DNA of 9,842 nucleotides from DATDMG01 sp036518955 (GTDB lineage: Bacteria > Actinomycetota > Actinomycetes > Actinomycetales > Kineosporiaceae), in NCBI GenBank assembly GCA_036518955.1, contig DATDMG010000019.1:1-9842 (forward strand), in the 5' to 3' direction. Under the pieces are notes generated by a model that did not search any database, was not told where the DNA came from, and saw nothing but the letters and a program-made list of their open reading frames with translations. Within the stretch, counting starts at the first letter, position 1; the number at the start of each line of letters is the position of its first letter. The position numbers and the translations under genes are program-made. Positions 1 through 6,984 of this stretch are shown piece after piece.

Positions 1-606
1 TCGGGTGACGAGTGCCTGGGCGAGGAGCGTGGCCAGGGTGGTCCCGGATCCGCTGGCGCCGGGGACGGTGGGAGCGGGTGAGCGGGTGGGCGCCACCGGC
101 ACGCCGGCCACCGGGTGGTTGGCCGCGAGCGCCGCCACGGACGACGCGGACGACGCGGACGACGCGGACGACGCGGACGACGACGCTGCCAAGGTGGCGG
201 CCACGGCGTCCCGCTGGGCGGCCTTGGCCGCCTCGACCCAGGCATCCTCGACGCCGACGCGCCCGGTGACCGTGGCGCCGGCGCCCTTGAGCGTGTCGGC
301 GAGCGACCCGACGGCGTCCGGGTCGACGCCCGGCAGGGTCACCAGCACGACCCGCTGCCCGGTCAGCTGACCGGCGACGAGCTGCGGCAGGACGGCCCGG
401 GTGAAGGAATCCCGGTTGCCGATCGCGCCCTGAGCAGTCTTCACCTCGGTGCGCAGGACCGCGTTCTCCGCGGCCAGGTTCTGGACCTGCCGGTTGAGCT
501 CGTCACCGATCTCGCCCTTCAGCGGGCCGGCCCCGAGCACGATGCCCACCGCGAGGGCGAGGAACACCGACACCAGCGACACCAGGTGGTAACGGAAATC
601 GATCAT
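1..606 (-). CDS. steB: SteB/MctB-family membrane-anchored coiled-coil protein (partial, C-terminus outside window)
   Basis: The visible 202 residues begin MIDFRYHLVSLVSVFLALAV, the hallmark N-terminus of the family annotated as 'copper transporter' (M. tuberculosis MctB, Rv1698) and as SteB in Corynebacterium. One membrane helix spans about residues 8-28, followed by a predicted coiled coil (about 30-62) and an extracytoplasmic domain. Family knowledge: SteB partners SteA to control cell-wall hydrolysis during daughter-cell separation; MctB has been linked to copper efflux. The visible part has no Cys and no Met beyond the start, which gives no support for metal binding here. The ATG at 606-604 overlaps the steA stop by one base (TGATG), and no strong Shine-Dalgarno is visible, so coupled translation is likely. 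A Ser/Ala run at about residues 142-156 is encoded by a 9-bp minisatellite. Family proteins are about 310 residues, so roughly a third is missing beyond position 1. Confidence 0.9.
   Translation of the reverse strand, partial: MIDFRYHLVSLVSVFLALAVGIVLGAGPLKGEIGDELNRQVQNLAAENAVLRTEVKTAQGAIGNRDSFTRAVLPQLVAGQLTGQRVVLVTLPGVDPDAVGSLADTLKGAGATVTGRVGVEDAWVEAAKAAQRDAVAATLAASSSASSASSASSASSVAALAANHPVAGVPVAPTRSPAPTVPGASGSGTTLATLLAQALVTR
140..182. repeat. 9-bp minisatellite inside steB
   Basis: Four perfect tandem copies of gacgacgcg (140-175) are followed by a partial copy (176-182). The unit is a multiple of three, so on the minus strand it encodes an in-frame Ser-Ser-Ala run in the extracytoplasmic part of SteB. 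Copy-number change by slippage would alter linker length without a frameshift. Confidence 0.93.
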
Positions 607-1817
607 CACAGGACCAAGGCCTCGGGTGGTGGGGAGACGAAGAAGGACGAGAACCACGACCACACGCCGTAGATCCGGGCGCCGAGCAGCGAGGAGAACA
701 CCTGGCCGCCCGGGGTGACCCACAACGCCGCGCCGAGCGCGAGCAGCCCGGCCAGTGCCAGCACGGCCAGCTGCCAGCTGCTGATCCGCTGCCGGTACAG
801 CCGGGAGACGCCCTTGGCGTCGACCAGCTTGCCACCGACGCGTAACCGGGTGAGGAACGTGCTGCCCATCCCGGACCGCCCCTTGTCGAGGAACTCGACC
901 AGGCTGGCATGGCTACCGACCGCGACGATCAGCGAGGCGCCCTTGTCGTCGGCGAGCAGCATCGCGATGTCCTCGCTGGTACCGGTCGCCGCGAAGATCA
1001 CCGGTTCGATGTCGAGGTCCCGGACGCGCTGCCGCCCGGGCGCCCGGCCGTCCGGGTAGGCGTGGACGACGATCTCCGCGCCGCAGGTGAGGGCCCGGTC
1101 GCTGACCGAGTCCATGTCGCCGACCACCAGATCCGGCCGGTAGCCGGCGTCCAGGATCGCGTCGGCGCCGCCGTCCACGCCGATCAGCACCGGCCGGTAC
1201 TCCCGGATGTAGGGGCGCAGGGTGGCCAGGTCCTCCCGGTAGTGGTACCCGCGGACGACGATGAGCACCTGGCGGCCCTCGATCGGGGTCACGATGTCGG
1301 GGACGCCGACGCCGTCCAGCAGCAGGTCACGGTCGCGGAGCATGTACTCCATGGTGTTCGCGACGAACGACTCCAGCTGGACGGCGAGGCCGGCGCGGGC
1401 CTCCTGGACCGCCGCGGTGACCGCCGCGACGTCCAGCTCCGCCCCCTTGCCGACCAGCCGGTCGTCGCGCCAGACCTCGCCCTCGTGGACCCGCAGCAGC
1501 TGGCCGTCGGCGACCTGGTCGAGCAGCTCGGGGCCGGCATCGTCGACGAGCGGGATCCCGGCCGAGAGGATGATCTCCGGCCCGAGGTTGGGGTAACGGC
1601 CCGAGATGCTCCGGGCGACGTTCACGACGGCGGCCGGCCGGGCGGCGACGAGCGCTTCCGCGGCGACCTTGTCGAGGTCGAGGTGGTCGATGACCGCCAC
1701 GTCGCCGGGGCACAGCCGCTTGACCAGGTTCTTCGTGCGGCGGTCGACGCGGGCCGGGCCGCACACGCCGGGGCCCTCGGGCGGTCGTTCCCGATGACGG
1801 GCCAGGCGCAACCTCAC
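606..1817 (-). CDS. steA: SteA, TPK-fold cytokinetic-ring/cell-separation membrane protein
   Basis: A 403-residue homologue of M. tuberculosis Rv1697 and Corynebacterium SteA. The N-terminal domain carries ARVDRRTKNLVKRLCPGDVA (about 22-41) and SGRYPNLGPE (72-81). The central domain resembles thiamin pyrophosphokinase, with GVDGGAD (213-219) and GDMDS (233-237). A single membrane helix lies at about 348-368, leaving a short C-terminal tail. In the family, SteA localises to the division site and acts with SteB on peptidoglycan hydrolases; a true thiamin kinase role is not expected. The GTG start at 1817 is preceded by a weak ribosome site. A GTG at codon 18 has a better-placed GAGGG about 7 nt upstream and is a fair alternative, but the conserved ARVDR motif follows within a few residues of either. 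It starts 51 nt after recN and overlaps steB by one base. Confidence 0.9.
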   Translation of the reverse strand: MRLRLARHRERPPEGPGVCGPARVDRRTKNLVKRLCPGDVAVIDHLDLDKVAAEALVAARPAAVVNVARSISGRYPNLGPEIILSAGIPLVDDAGPELLDQVADGQLLRVHEGEVWRDDRLVGKGAELDVAAVTAAVQEARAGLAVQLESFVANTMEYMLRDRDLLLDGVGVPDIVTPIEGRQVLIVVRGYHYREDLATLRPYIREYRPVLIGVDGGADAILDAGYRPDLVVGDMDSVSDRALTCGAEIVVHAYPDGRAPGRQRVRDLDIEPVIFAATGTSEDIAMLLADDKGASLIVAVGSHASLVEFLDKGRSGMGSTFLTRLRVGGKLVDAKGVSRLYRQRISSWQLAVLALAGLLALGAALWVTPGGQVFSSLLGARIYGVWSWFSSFFVSPPPEALVL

Positions 1818-1868
1818 CTGACGATGGTCCCACGCCGGTCCCGTGGCGCTCTCCCGACGAGCCGGCCG

Positions 1869-3608
1869 TCAGCCTCGGGCGTTGGCGATCAGCTCCTCGG
1901 CGTGGGCGCGGGCGCTGTCGGAGTCCGCCATCCCGCCGAGCATCCGGGCCAGCTCACGGACCCGGCCCTCGTCGTCCAGGGTCCGCACGCCGCTCTCGGT
2001 GACGTCGCCGTCGTCGGACTTGACCACGAGCAGGTGCCGGTCCGCGAACGCGGCGACCTGCGGCAGGTGGGTGACGACGAGCACCTGCGAGGTCCGGGCC
2101 AGCCGGGCCAGGCGACGCCCGATCCCGAGCGCCGCCCGCCCGCCGACCCCGGAGTCGACCTCGTCGAACACGAAGGTCGGCACCGGGTCCGCCGCTCCCA
2201 GCACGACCTCCAGCCCGAGCATGACCCGGGACAGCTCGCCCCCCGACGCGCCCTTCGCCACCGGACGGGCGGGAGCACCGGCGTGCGGCGACAGCAGCAG
2301 CTCGACCTCGTCGACGCCGTCCGGTCCGGCGGCCAGGGGCACCGGGCCGGACCCCAGATCGACCGTGAGGCCGCCGTCGCCCGGGTGCTGGCGTACCTGG
2401 ACGACGAGGCGTGCGTGCGGCATCGCCAGCTCACCCAGCTCGGCGGTGACGGCGTCGGCGAGCCGGCCGGCGGCCTGGACGCGGGCCCGGCTGAGGGCTG
2501 CGGCGGCCCGGCCGAGCTGTTCCCGCAGGCGCTCCCGCTCCGCCCCCAGGGTGACGATCCGCTCGTCGTCGCCCTCCAGCTCGGCCAACCGGCCGGCGGC
2601 GTCCTTGGCCCAGGCGAGGACGGCGTCGGCGTCGGCGCCGTAGGCGCGGGTGAGGGTGCCGAGCGCGGCGCGGCGCTCCTCGACGGCCGCCAGGCGCAGC
2701 GGGTCGCTCTCGACCGCCTGGGCGTAGGACGCGGCCTCGGTGGCGACGTCGGCCACCAGGTACCCGATCTCGGCGAGCCGGTCGGCCAGCCCGGCCAACG
2801 CCGCGTCGTGGGCGCGGACGTGCTCCAGGGCGCGCCGGGCGGCGGCGACCAGGGTGGTGACGTCGCCGGTCTCGGGGGCGTCGGGGTCACCGGTCAGTGC
2901 CAGGTGGGCGGTCTCGGCGGCCCGCCGCAGCTCCTCGGCGTGCGCCAACCGGCTCGCCTCCGCGCGCAGGGCCACGTCCTCCCCGGTCTGCGGGTCGACC
3001 CGCTCGATCTCGGCCAGCCCGAGCCGCAGCAACTCGGCCTCCTGCGCGCGCTCCCGGGCCCGCCGGGTGATCTCGTCGAGGGTCACCTCGACCTGGCGCA
3101 ACCGCTGCCAGAGGCCGCGGTACTCGGCGAGCGGGCCGGCCGCCGCCTCCCCCGCGAACCGGTCCAGCGCCTCCCGCTGCCGAGCGGGCGACTTCAGCCG
3201 CAGCTGGTCGCTCTGGCCGTGCACGGTCACCAGCTCCTCGGCGAGCTCGGCGAGCACGCCCGCCGGCACCGACCGGCCGCCGAGGTGGGCCCGCCCCCGA
3301 CCCTCCGCGGAGACCGTCCGGGACACGATCAGGACGTCGCCGTCGTCCAGCTCCGCGCCCGCCTCCGCGGCCCGCCCCGCGACCGGGCCCTGCGCGGGGA
3401 CGGCGATCCGGCCTTCGACGACGGCGGCCGGCATCCCCTCCCGGACCGCTCCGGCGTCGGCGCGACCGCCCATCAGCAGACCCAGCCCGGTGACCACCAT
3501 GGTCTTGCCGGCGCCGGTCTCCCCGGTCACGACGGTCAGGCCGGGACCGAACTCGAGGACGGCGTCCCGGATCACCCCGAGGCCGCGCAGCCGCATCTCC
3601 AGCAACAC
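1869..3608 (-). CDS. recN: DNA repair protein RecN (SMC-like ATPase)
   Basis: A 579-residue SMC-family ATPase acting in double-strand break repair and recombination. Motifs in order: Walker A GETGAGKT (29-36); the conserved VHGQSDQLRL segment (129-138, Q-loop region); a long Ala/Arg/Glu-rich coiled-coil arm (about 160-385); the ABC signature ASGGELSR (454-461); Walker B TFVFDEVDSG (478-487); and the H-loop VVTHLPQVA (511-519). Length and motif order are normal, so the protein looks intact. The GTG start at 3608 is chosen because VLLEMRLRGLG aligns with the usual RecN N-terminus; an ATG four codons in is the alternative. The ribosome site is weak. It follows nadK after 116 nt containing a 24-bp tandem repeat, so it may have its own transcription control. 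I saw no LexA-type box (GAAC-N4-GTTC) in that gap. Confidence 0.96.
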   Translation of the reverse strand: MLLEMRLRGLGVIRDAVLEFGPGLTVVTGETGAGKTMVVTGLGLLMGGRADAGAVREGMPAAVVEGRIAVPAQGPVAGRAAEAGAELDDGDVLIVSRTVSAEGRGRAHLGGRSVPAGVLAELAEELVTVHGQSDQLRLKSPARQREALDRFAGEAAAGPLAEYRGLWQRLRQVEVTLDEITRRARERAQEAELLRLGLAEIERVDPQTGEDVALRAEASRLAHAEELRRAAETAHLALTGDPDAPETGDVTTLVAAARRALEHVRAHDAALAGLADRLAEIGYLVADVATEAASYAQAVESDPLRLAAVEERRAALGTLTRAYGADADAVLAWAKDAAGRLAELEGDDERIVTLGAERERLREQLGRAAAALSRARVQAAGRLADAVTAELGELAMPHARLVVQVRQHPGDGGLTVDLGSGPVPLAAGPDGVDEVELLLSPHAGAPARPVAKGASGGELSRVMLGLEVVLGAADPVPTFVFDEVDSGVGGRAALGIGRRLARLARTSQVLVVTHLPQVAAFADRHLLVVKSDDGDVTESGVRTLDDEGRVRELARMLGGMADSDSARAHAEELIANARG

Positions 3609-3649
3609 GACGCCAGCCTAGGTGCCCCTCGCCGGCCGCAGCGCCGGTT

Positions 3650-3721
3650 GGCCACGGCCCGGGCCGTCGCGGGGGCCGAGGCCCGGCCCGACGCGGTGGC
3701 CGAGGCCCGGGCCGACGGCCC
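3650..3721. repeat. Three-copy 24-bp tandem repeat between nadK and recN
   Basis: Three consecutive 24-bp units start at 3650, 3674 and 3698. Comparing the first 20 bases of each unit, copies two and three differ at one position and copy one differs from copy three at three. Copies one and three contain the palindrome ggcccgggcc, so the nadK-recN spacer RNA can form alternative GC-rich hairpins. No T-tract follows on the minus strand. The function is unknown; it could attenuate transcription or be a neutral expansion. Confidence 0.85.
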
Positions 3722-3724
3722 TGG

Positions 3725-4768
3725 TCAGTGGCCGCGCGCGGCCCGCAGCTGGGCGGTCCGCCGAGCCGCCTGCTCCACCTCGCGACGGGCCAGCTCCTGG
3801 CGCTGACGTTCGAGCCGGGAGCTGGCGTCCTGGTCATCACCGGACCACTCGAGCCGCAACCGGCGCGCGCGGCCGCGCCAGCCGTGGACGGGCAACTGGA
3901 ACTTGGCGACGAGTCGGTCCGCGAACGGCGGCCGGGCGAGCCGGGCCAGGCGCACCGGGAGCTCGGAGCGGCGCACCTCGACCCGGGAGCCGGGCGGCAA
4001 CGGAAGGCTGCGCCGCCCGTCGCACCACAGCACACCGTTCGCCCCCGGCAGCACCTCGACCGCGGGAACCGCGGTAGGTGCGACCACGAGCGGCCGGGCG
4101 AACAGGGCGTGCGCGGCCACGGGGGCGATCAGCAGTGCCTCCACCTCCGGCCAGACGACCGGTCCCCCTGCGGAGAACGCGTACGCGGTGGACCCGGTGG
4201 GCGTCGCCACGACGATGCCGTCACCCGCGAACTCGCTGACCGGCCGGCCGTCGACCTCCAGGACGAGCTCGAGCATCCGTTCGCGGGCGGCCTTCTCGAT
4301 GCTCGCCTCGTTGACCGCCCAGGTGCGGGCGGCCAGCTCCCCGTAGACGTCGACGGTGACGTCGAGGGTCATCCGCTCCTCGACCGCGTAGCGACGCTCC
4401 GCGATCCGGTGCACGGTCTCGGCCAGATCGTCCCGCTCCGCCTCGGCGAGGAACCCCACGTGCCCGAGGTTCACCCCGAGCAACGGCACGTCGGTGCCGC
4501 GCACCACCTCGGCCGCCCGCAGGATCGTCCCGTCGCCGCCGAGGACGACGACCAGCTCCGCGCCGTCCAGCGGCTCGCCCGGATCGGCGTCCATGACCAC
4601 CCGACGGGCGGCCTCGGGCAGCGTGCGGGCCTCGTCCGGGAGCAGGAGCGGCTGGACGCCCGCCACGTGCAGCCGGGTCACCAGCTCCTCGGCCGCCAGG
4701 ACTGCCTCCGGACGCCCGGTATGGGCGAGCACCAGGACGCTGCGCGTCAGGTTCGGGACGGTCTTCAT
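3725..4768 (-). CDS. nadK: NAD kinase (NAD+ to NADP+)
   Basis: ATP/polyphosphate-type NAD kinase, the cytosolic enzyme that makes NADP+ from NAD+. The 347-residue product has the catalytic GGDGT motif at 77-81, the NE pair at 153-154 within AVNEASIEKA, and the glycine-rich GDGIVVATPTGSTAYAFSAG stretch at 182-201. The ATG at 4768 is chosen over a longer in-frame opening to 4909 because an excellent GAGGAGGG Shine-Dalgarno lies 6 nt upstream and the start overlaps the tlyA stop as ATGA. The M. tuberculosis enzyme is about 307 residues. Here the family core ends near residue 300 (QLPVHGWRG) and is followed by a charged, Arg/Gln/Glu-rich, probably helical tail of nearly 50 residues. Confidence 0.96.
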   Translation of the reverse strand: MKTVPNLTRSVLVLAHTGRPEAVLAAEELVTRLHVAGVQPLLLPDEARTLPEAARRVVMDADPGEPLDGAELVVVLGGDGTILRAAEVVRGTDVPLLGVNLGHVGFLAEAERDDLAETVHRIAERRYAVEERMTLDVTVDVYGELAARTWAVNEASIEKAARERMLELVLEVDGRPVSEFAGDGIVVATPTGSTAYAFSAGGPVVWPEVEALLIAPVAAHALFARPLVVAPTAVPAVEVLPGANGVLWCDGRRSLPLPPGSRVEVRRSELPVRLARLARPPFADRLVAKFQLPVHGWRGRARRLRLEWSGDDQDASSRLERQRQELARREVEQAARRTAQLRAARGH

Positions 4769-5604
4769 CGGGGACCCTCCTCGACGGCCGCCGCGAGCCG
4801 GCCGACGTCCGGTGGCGGTGCGCCGTCGCGCAACCACAGGAAGTACTCGACGTTCCCGCTCGGGCCGGGCAGCGGGCTGGCGACCGCGCCGGCGACCCCG
4901 AGACCCCACCGGGCGGCGGTCTCGGCGACGGACGCGAGCGCCTCGCGGCGCAGGGCCGGGTCCCGGACGACGCCGCCGGCGCCCAACCGCTCGCGACCCA
5001 CCTCGAACTGGGGCTTGACCATGACGACCAGGTCGGCCGCGGACCCGGCACAGGCGACCAGCGCGGGCAGGACCAGACGCAGCGAGATGAAGGACAGGTC
5101 GGCCACGACCAGGTCGGGCCGGTAGGGCAACCGGTCGGGGGTCAGGTCGCGGACGTTCTGCCGGTCCAGCACGGTCACCCGGTCGTCGGTGCGCAGCGAC
5201 CAGGCCAACTGCCCGTATCCGACGTCGACGGCGACGACGTGCGCGGCGCCGCGGCGCAGCAGGACGTCGGTGAAGCCCCCGGTACTGGCTCCGGCGTCGA
5301 GCGCGTGGCGTCCGGAGACGGACAGCGACCCGCTCGGGTCGGCACCCGCGCCCCCCGGGGCGGCGAACCGGTCGAGCGCTCCGGCCAGCTTGTGGCCACC
5401 CCGGCTGGCGTACCCGGGGTCACGATCATCGGCGATCACGACGATCGGCACCGCGGGATCGACCTGTGTCGTGCCCTTGTGGGCCACCGACCCGGCCACC
5501 GTCACACGTCCCGCACCGACGAGCTCACCGGCGTGCTGCCGGGAGCGCGCGAGCCCTCGACGGACCAGTTCGGCGTCCAGCCGCCGAAGCCGTGCCACGG
5601 TCAT
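4765..5604 (-). CDS. tlyA: TlyA, 16S/23S rRNA cytidine-2'-O-methyltransferase
   Basis: A 279-residue SAM-dependent methyltransferase that in mycobacteria 2'-O-methylates 16S C1409 and 23S C1920; loss of the modification gives capreomycin/viomycin resistance. The N-terminal S4 RNA-binding domain covers about 4-60 (RLDAELVRRGLARSRQHAGE). The Rossmann methyltransferase domain has the SAM loop DAGASTGGFTDVLL (103-116). The proposed K-D-K-E catalytic set is present at K72, D169 (VVADLSF), K197 (MVKPQFE) and E253 (GNVEYFLW). Compared with the 268-residue M. tuberculosis protein there is an insertion of roughly 11 residues near 82-99, and the inter-domain RxWV linker is replaced by PGYA before SRGGHK. 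The ATG overlaps the upstream small gene as ATGA with only a poorly spaced GAGG, and the stop overlaps nadK, so both junctions look coupled. Confidence 0.96.
   Translation of the reverse strand: MTVARLRRLDAELVRRGLARSRQHAGELVGAGRVTVAGSVAHKGTTQVDPAVPIVVIADDRDPGYASRGGHKLAGALDRFAAPGGAGADPSGSLSVSGRHALDAGASTGGFTDVLLRRGAAHVVAVDVGYGQLAWSLRTDDRVTVLDRQNVRDLTPDRLPYRPDLVVADLSFISLRLVLPALVACAGSAADLVVMVKPQFEVGRERLGAGGVVRDPALRREALASVAETAARWGLGVAGAVASPLPGPSGNVEYFLWLRDGAPPPDVGRLAAAVEEGPR
4775..4782 (-). promoter_or_regulatory. Strong Shine-Dalgarno for nadK
   Basis: GAGGAGGG on the minus strand, 6 nt before the ATG at 4768 and inside the last codons of tlyA. It fixes the nadK start and suggests nadK is initiated independently as well as by coupling. 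Confidence 0.85.
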
Positions 5605-5843
5605 CCCTCGACATCAGCGAGCCGGTCCTGCAGCGTCCGATGCACGCTGTCGAAGATCCCGGGCTGATCCTGCACCGGCACCGCCGTCACGCACCGCAAC
5701 GACGATACGGCGTCATCGACGATCTGATCACCGGTCACGGGAGGTGCCTCAGGCACTTCCACCAGGTCGCCACCGTCCCCGCGGACTCCCTGGTCGTGAC
5801 CCTGCCTCCCGTCGTGGCCCGCGGCGCCGTGCGGATCGGTCAC
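5601..5843 (-). CDS. Small conserved actinobacterial protein (Rv1693-like), function unknown
   Basis: An 80-residue protein in the position of M. tuberculosis Rv1693, between the HAD phosphatase and tlyA. The first 38 residues are Gly/Asp/His-rich and probably disordered. The C-terminal half (about 41-78) has IVDDAVSSLR, then FDSVHRTLQDRLADVE, matching the family pattern of two short helices with a conserved VHxxLxxxL core. No catalytic motif or membrane segment is visible. The GTG start at 5843 is set by an AAGGAGG site 7 nt upstream; the same frame opens as far as 5912 but would overlap the phosphatase gene and lacks such a site. The stop overlaps the tlyA start (ATGA), which suggests co-translation with TlyA, but a functional link is inference. 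One internal Cys (residue 51) has no visible partner. Confidence 0.8.
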   Translation of the reverse strand: MTDPHGAAGHDGRQGHDQGVRGDGGDLVEVPEAPPVTGDQIVDDAVSSLRCVTAVPVQDQPGIFDSVHRTLQDRLADVEG

Positions 5844-5850
5844 GCAGTTG

Positions 5851-5857
5851 CCTCCTT
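5851..5857 (-). promoter_or_regulatory. Strong Shine-Dalgarno for the small gene before tlyA
   Basis: AAGGAGG on the minus strand with a 7-nt spacer to the GTG at 5843, sitting in the 40-nt gap after the phosphatase stop. It selects this start over upstream in-frame codons and is the best ribosome site in the cluster. It probably drives the small gene and, by coupling, tlyA. Confidence 0.88.
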
Positions 5858-5883
5858 CGCGGACCTGGACACCCGCGGCCACG

Positions 5884-6984
5884 CTACCGCGCCCAGCGTG
5901 CCTCAGGCTCAACAGTGAGTATCGACTGGATCAACTGCTGAGCGTTCAGAGCCATTAACGCTTCGCGATCGCACAGGGCCCAGACGGCGACGGCTGCGGC
6001 CCTCAGCAGGTCCAGGGCGTCACGGCCGTCGTCCTCGACCCGGACGACGGTGCGCCCAGCGTCGCGCACGGCCCGCACCCGCGCGGCGCGGCAGCCGGCG
6101 ACCGCGGCACCGTTCTCGGGCGGAGCGAGCAGTGCGGCCTCCGGATGCTCCTCGCACAGGGACCACAAGGTGCGGCCCACGTAGTCGGGCCGCTCGCCGG
6201 CGGACGCGGTCAGCAGGTCGGTCACGCCGGTGACGCCGGTGAGCACGAGCAGGCCGGGCATCCGCGCCGCACGGGCGCCCTCCAGGTCGGTGTCCAGCCG
6301 GTCGCCGACGACCAGCGGCGCCGAGCTCCCGGCCAGGGCCGCCGCGGTGCGGAAGGCGCCGGGCCGTGGCTTGCCGGCCACGTCGTCCGGCCGGCGGCCC
6401 GCGGCCTGGGCCACCACCTCGATGAGCGACCCGTTGCCCGGTGCCGCACCGTGCGGGGTGGGCACCGTTCGATCAAGGTTCGTGGCCATCCAGAACAGCC
6501 CCGAGCGGACGGCGCGGGTCGCCTCGGCGAGCTGGCGCCACCCGACGTCAGGGCCGAAGCCCTGGACGACGGCCACCGGGCCGTCGTCCACCGAATCCAT
6601 CGGCACCATCCCCTCGGCGGTCAGCGCGGCCCGCAACCCGTCGGCACCGATCACCAGCACGCCGGAGCCGGCGGGGAGACGCTTGGCCAGCAGCGCCGCG
6701 GCCACCTGGGCCGACGTCACCACCTCCGCGGGCTCGGCGGGGACGCCGAGACGGGTCAGGTGGGCGGCGACGGTCTCCGGCCGGCGGGACGCGTTGTTCG
6801 TCACGAACCGGAGCGCGAGCCCCTCGGCCCGGACGGCCTCCAGGGCCTCCCGGGCACCCGGGACCACGTCCGGCCCGATGTAGACGACGCCGTCGAGGTC
6901 GAGCAGAGCCGCGTCGTGCTGCCCGGCCAGGGGTCCCGCGGTGGCGCCCAGGCGGGGACCGACGACCTCGACGGACTCCGTCAC
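5884..6984 (-). CDS. HAD-IIA (NagD-like) sugar/glycerol-phosphate phosphatase, Rv1692-type
   Basis: A 366-residue haloacid dehalogenase-superfamily phosphatase. Motif I DLDGVVY (29-35) gives nucleophile D29 and acid/base D31; motif II is VTNNAS (61-66); the motif III lysine is K205 in GKPRPGAF; motif IV is GDRLDTD (227-233) for Mg2+ binding. The C2-type cap lies between motifs II and III (about 90-190). The M. tuberculosis orthologue Rv1692 has been described as a glycerol-3-phosphate phosphatase, possibly in lipid polar-head recycling; the substrate here is inferred. About 70 residues follow the HAD core (295-366) and correspond to the small GNAT-like C-terminal domain of this subfamily, recalled rather than tested. 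The GTG start at 6984 overlaps the TPR gene stop as GTGA. The longer alternative would run further into that gene. Confidence 0.92.
   Translation of the reverse strand: MTESVEVVGPRLGATAGPLAGQHDAALLDLDGVVYIGPDVVPGAREALEAVRAEGLALRFVTNNASRRPETVAAHLTRLGVPAEPAEVVTSAQVAAALLAKRLPAGSGVLVIGADGLRAALTAEGMVPMDSVDDGPVAVVQGFGPDVGWRQLAEATRAVRSGLFWMATNLDRTVPTPHGAAPGNGSLIEVVAQAAGRRPDDVAGKPRPGAFRTAAALAGSSAPLVVGDRLDTDLEGARAARMPGLLVLTGVTGVTDLLTASAGERPDYVGRTLWSLCEEHPEAALLAPPENGAAVAGCRAARVRAVRDAGRTVVRVEDDGRDALDLLRAAAVAVWALCDREALMALNAQQLIQSILTVEPEARWAR

Noticed and set aside
3650..3721. Possible CRISPR or short repeat array
   Set aside because: The units are contiguous 24-bp tandem copies with no unique spacers, and no cas genes are present.
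3609..3724. LexA/SOS operator before recN
   Set aside because: I found no GAAC-N4-GTTC type palindrome in the gap.
909..3806. A 965-codon plus-strand open frame across steA and recN
   Set aside because: It is antisense to two genes with full motif sets, its translation is rich in Pro/Gly/Arg/Asp without any domain I recognise, and such long antisense frames are expected at this G+C content.
4769..4909. N-terminal extension of NAD kinase to 4909
   Set aside because: It would overlap tlyA by about 145 nt, and the ATG at 4768 has a GAGGAGGG site at ideal spacing and matches the family N-terminus.
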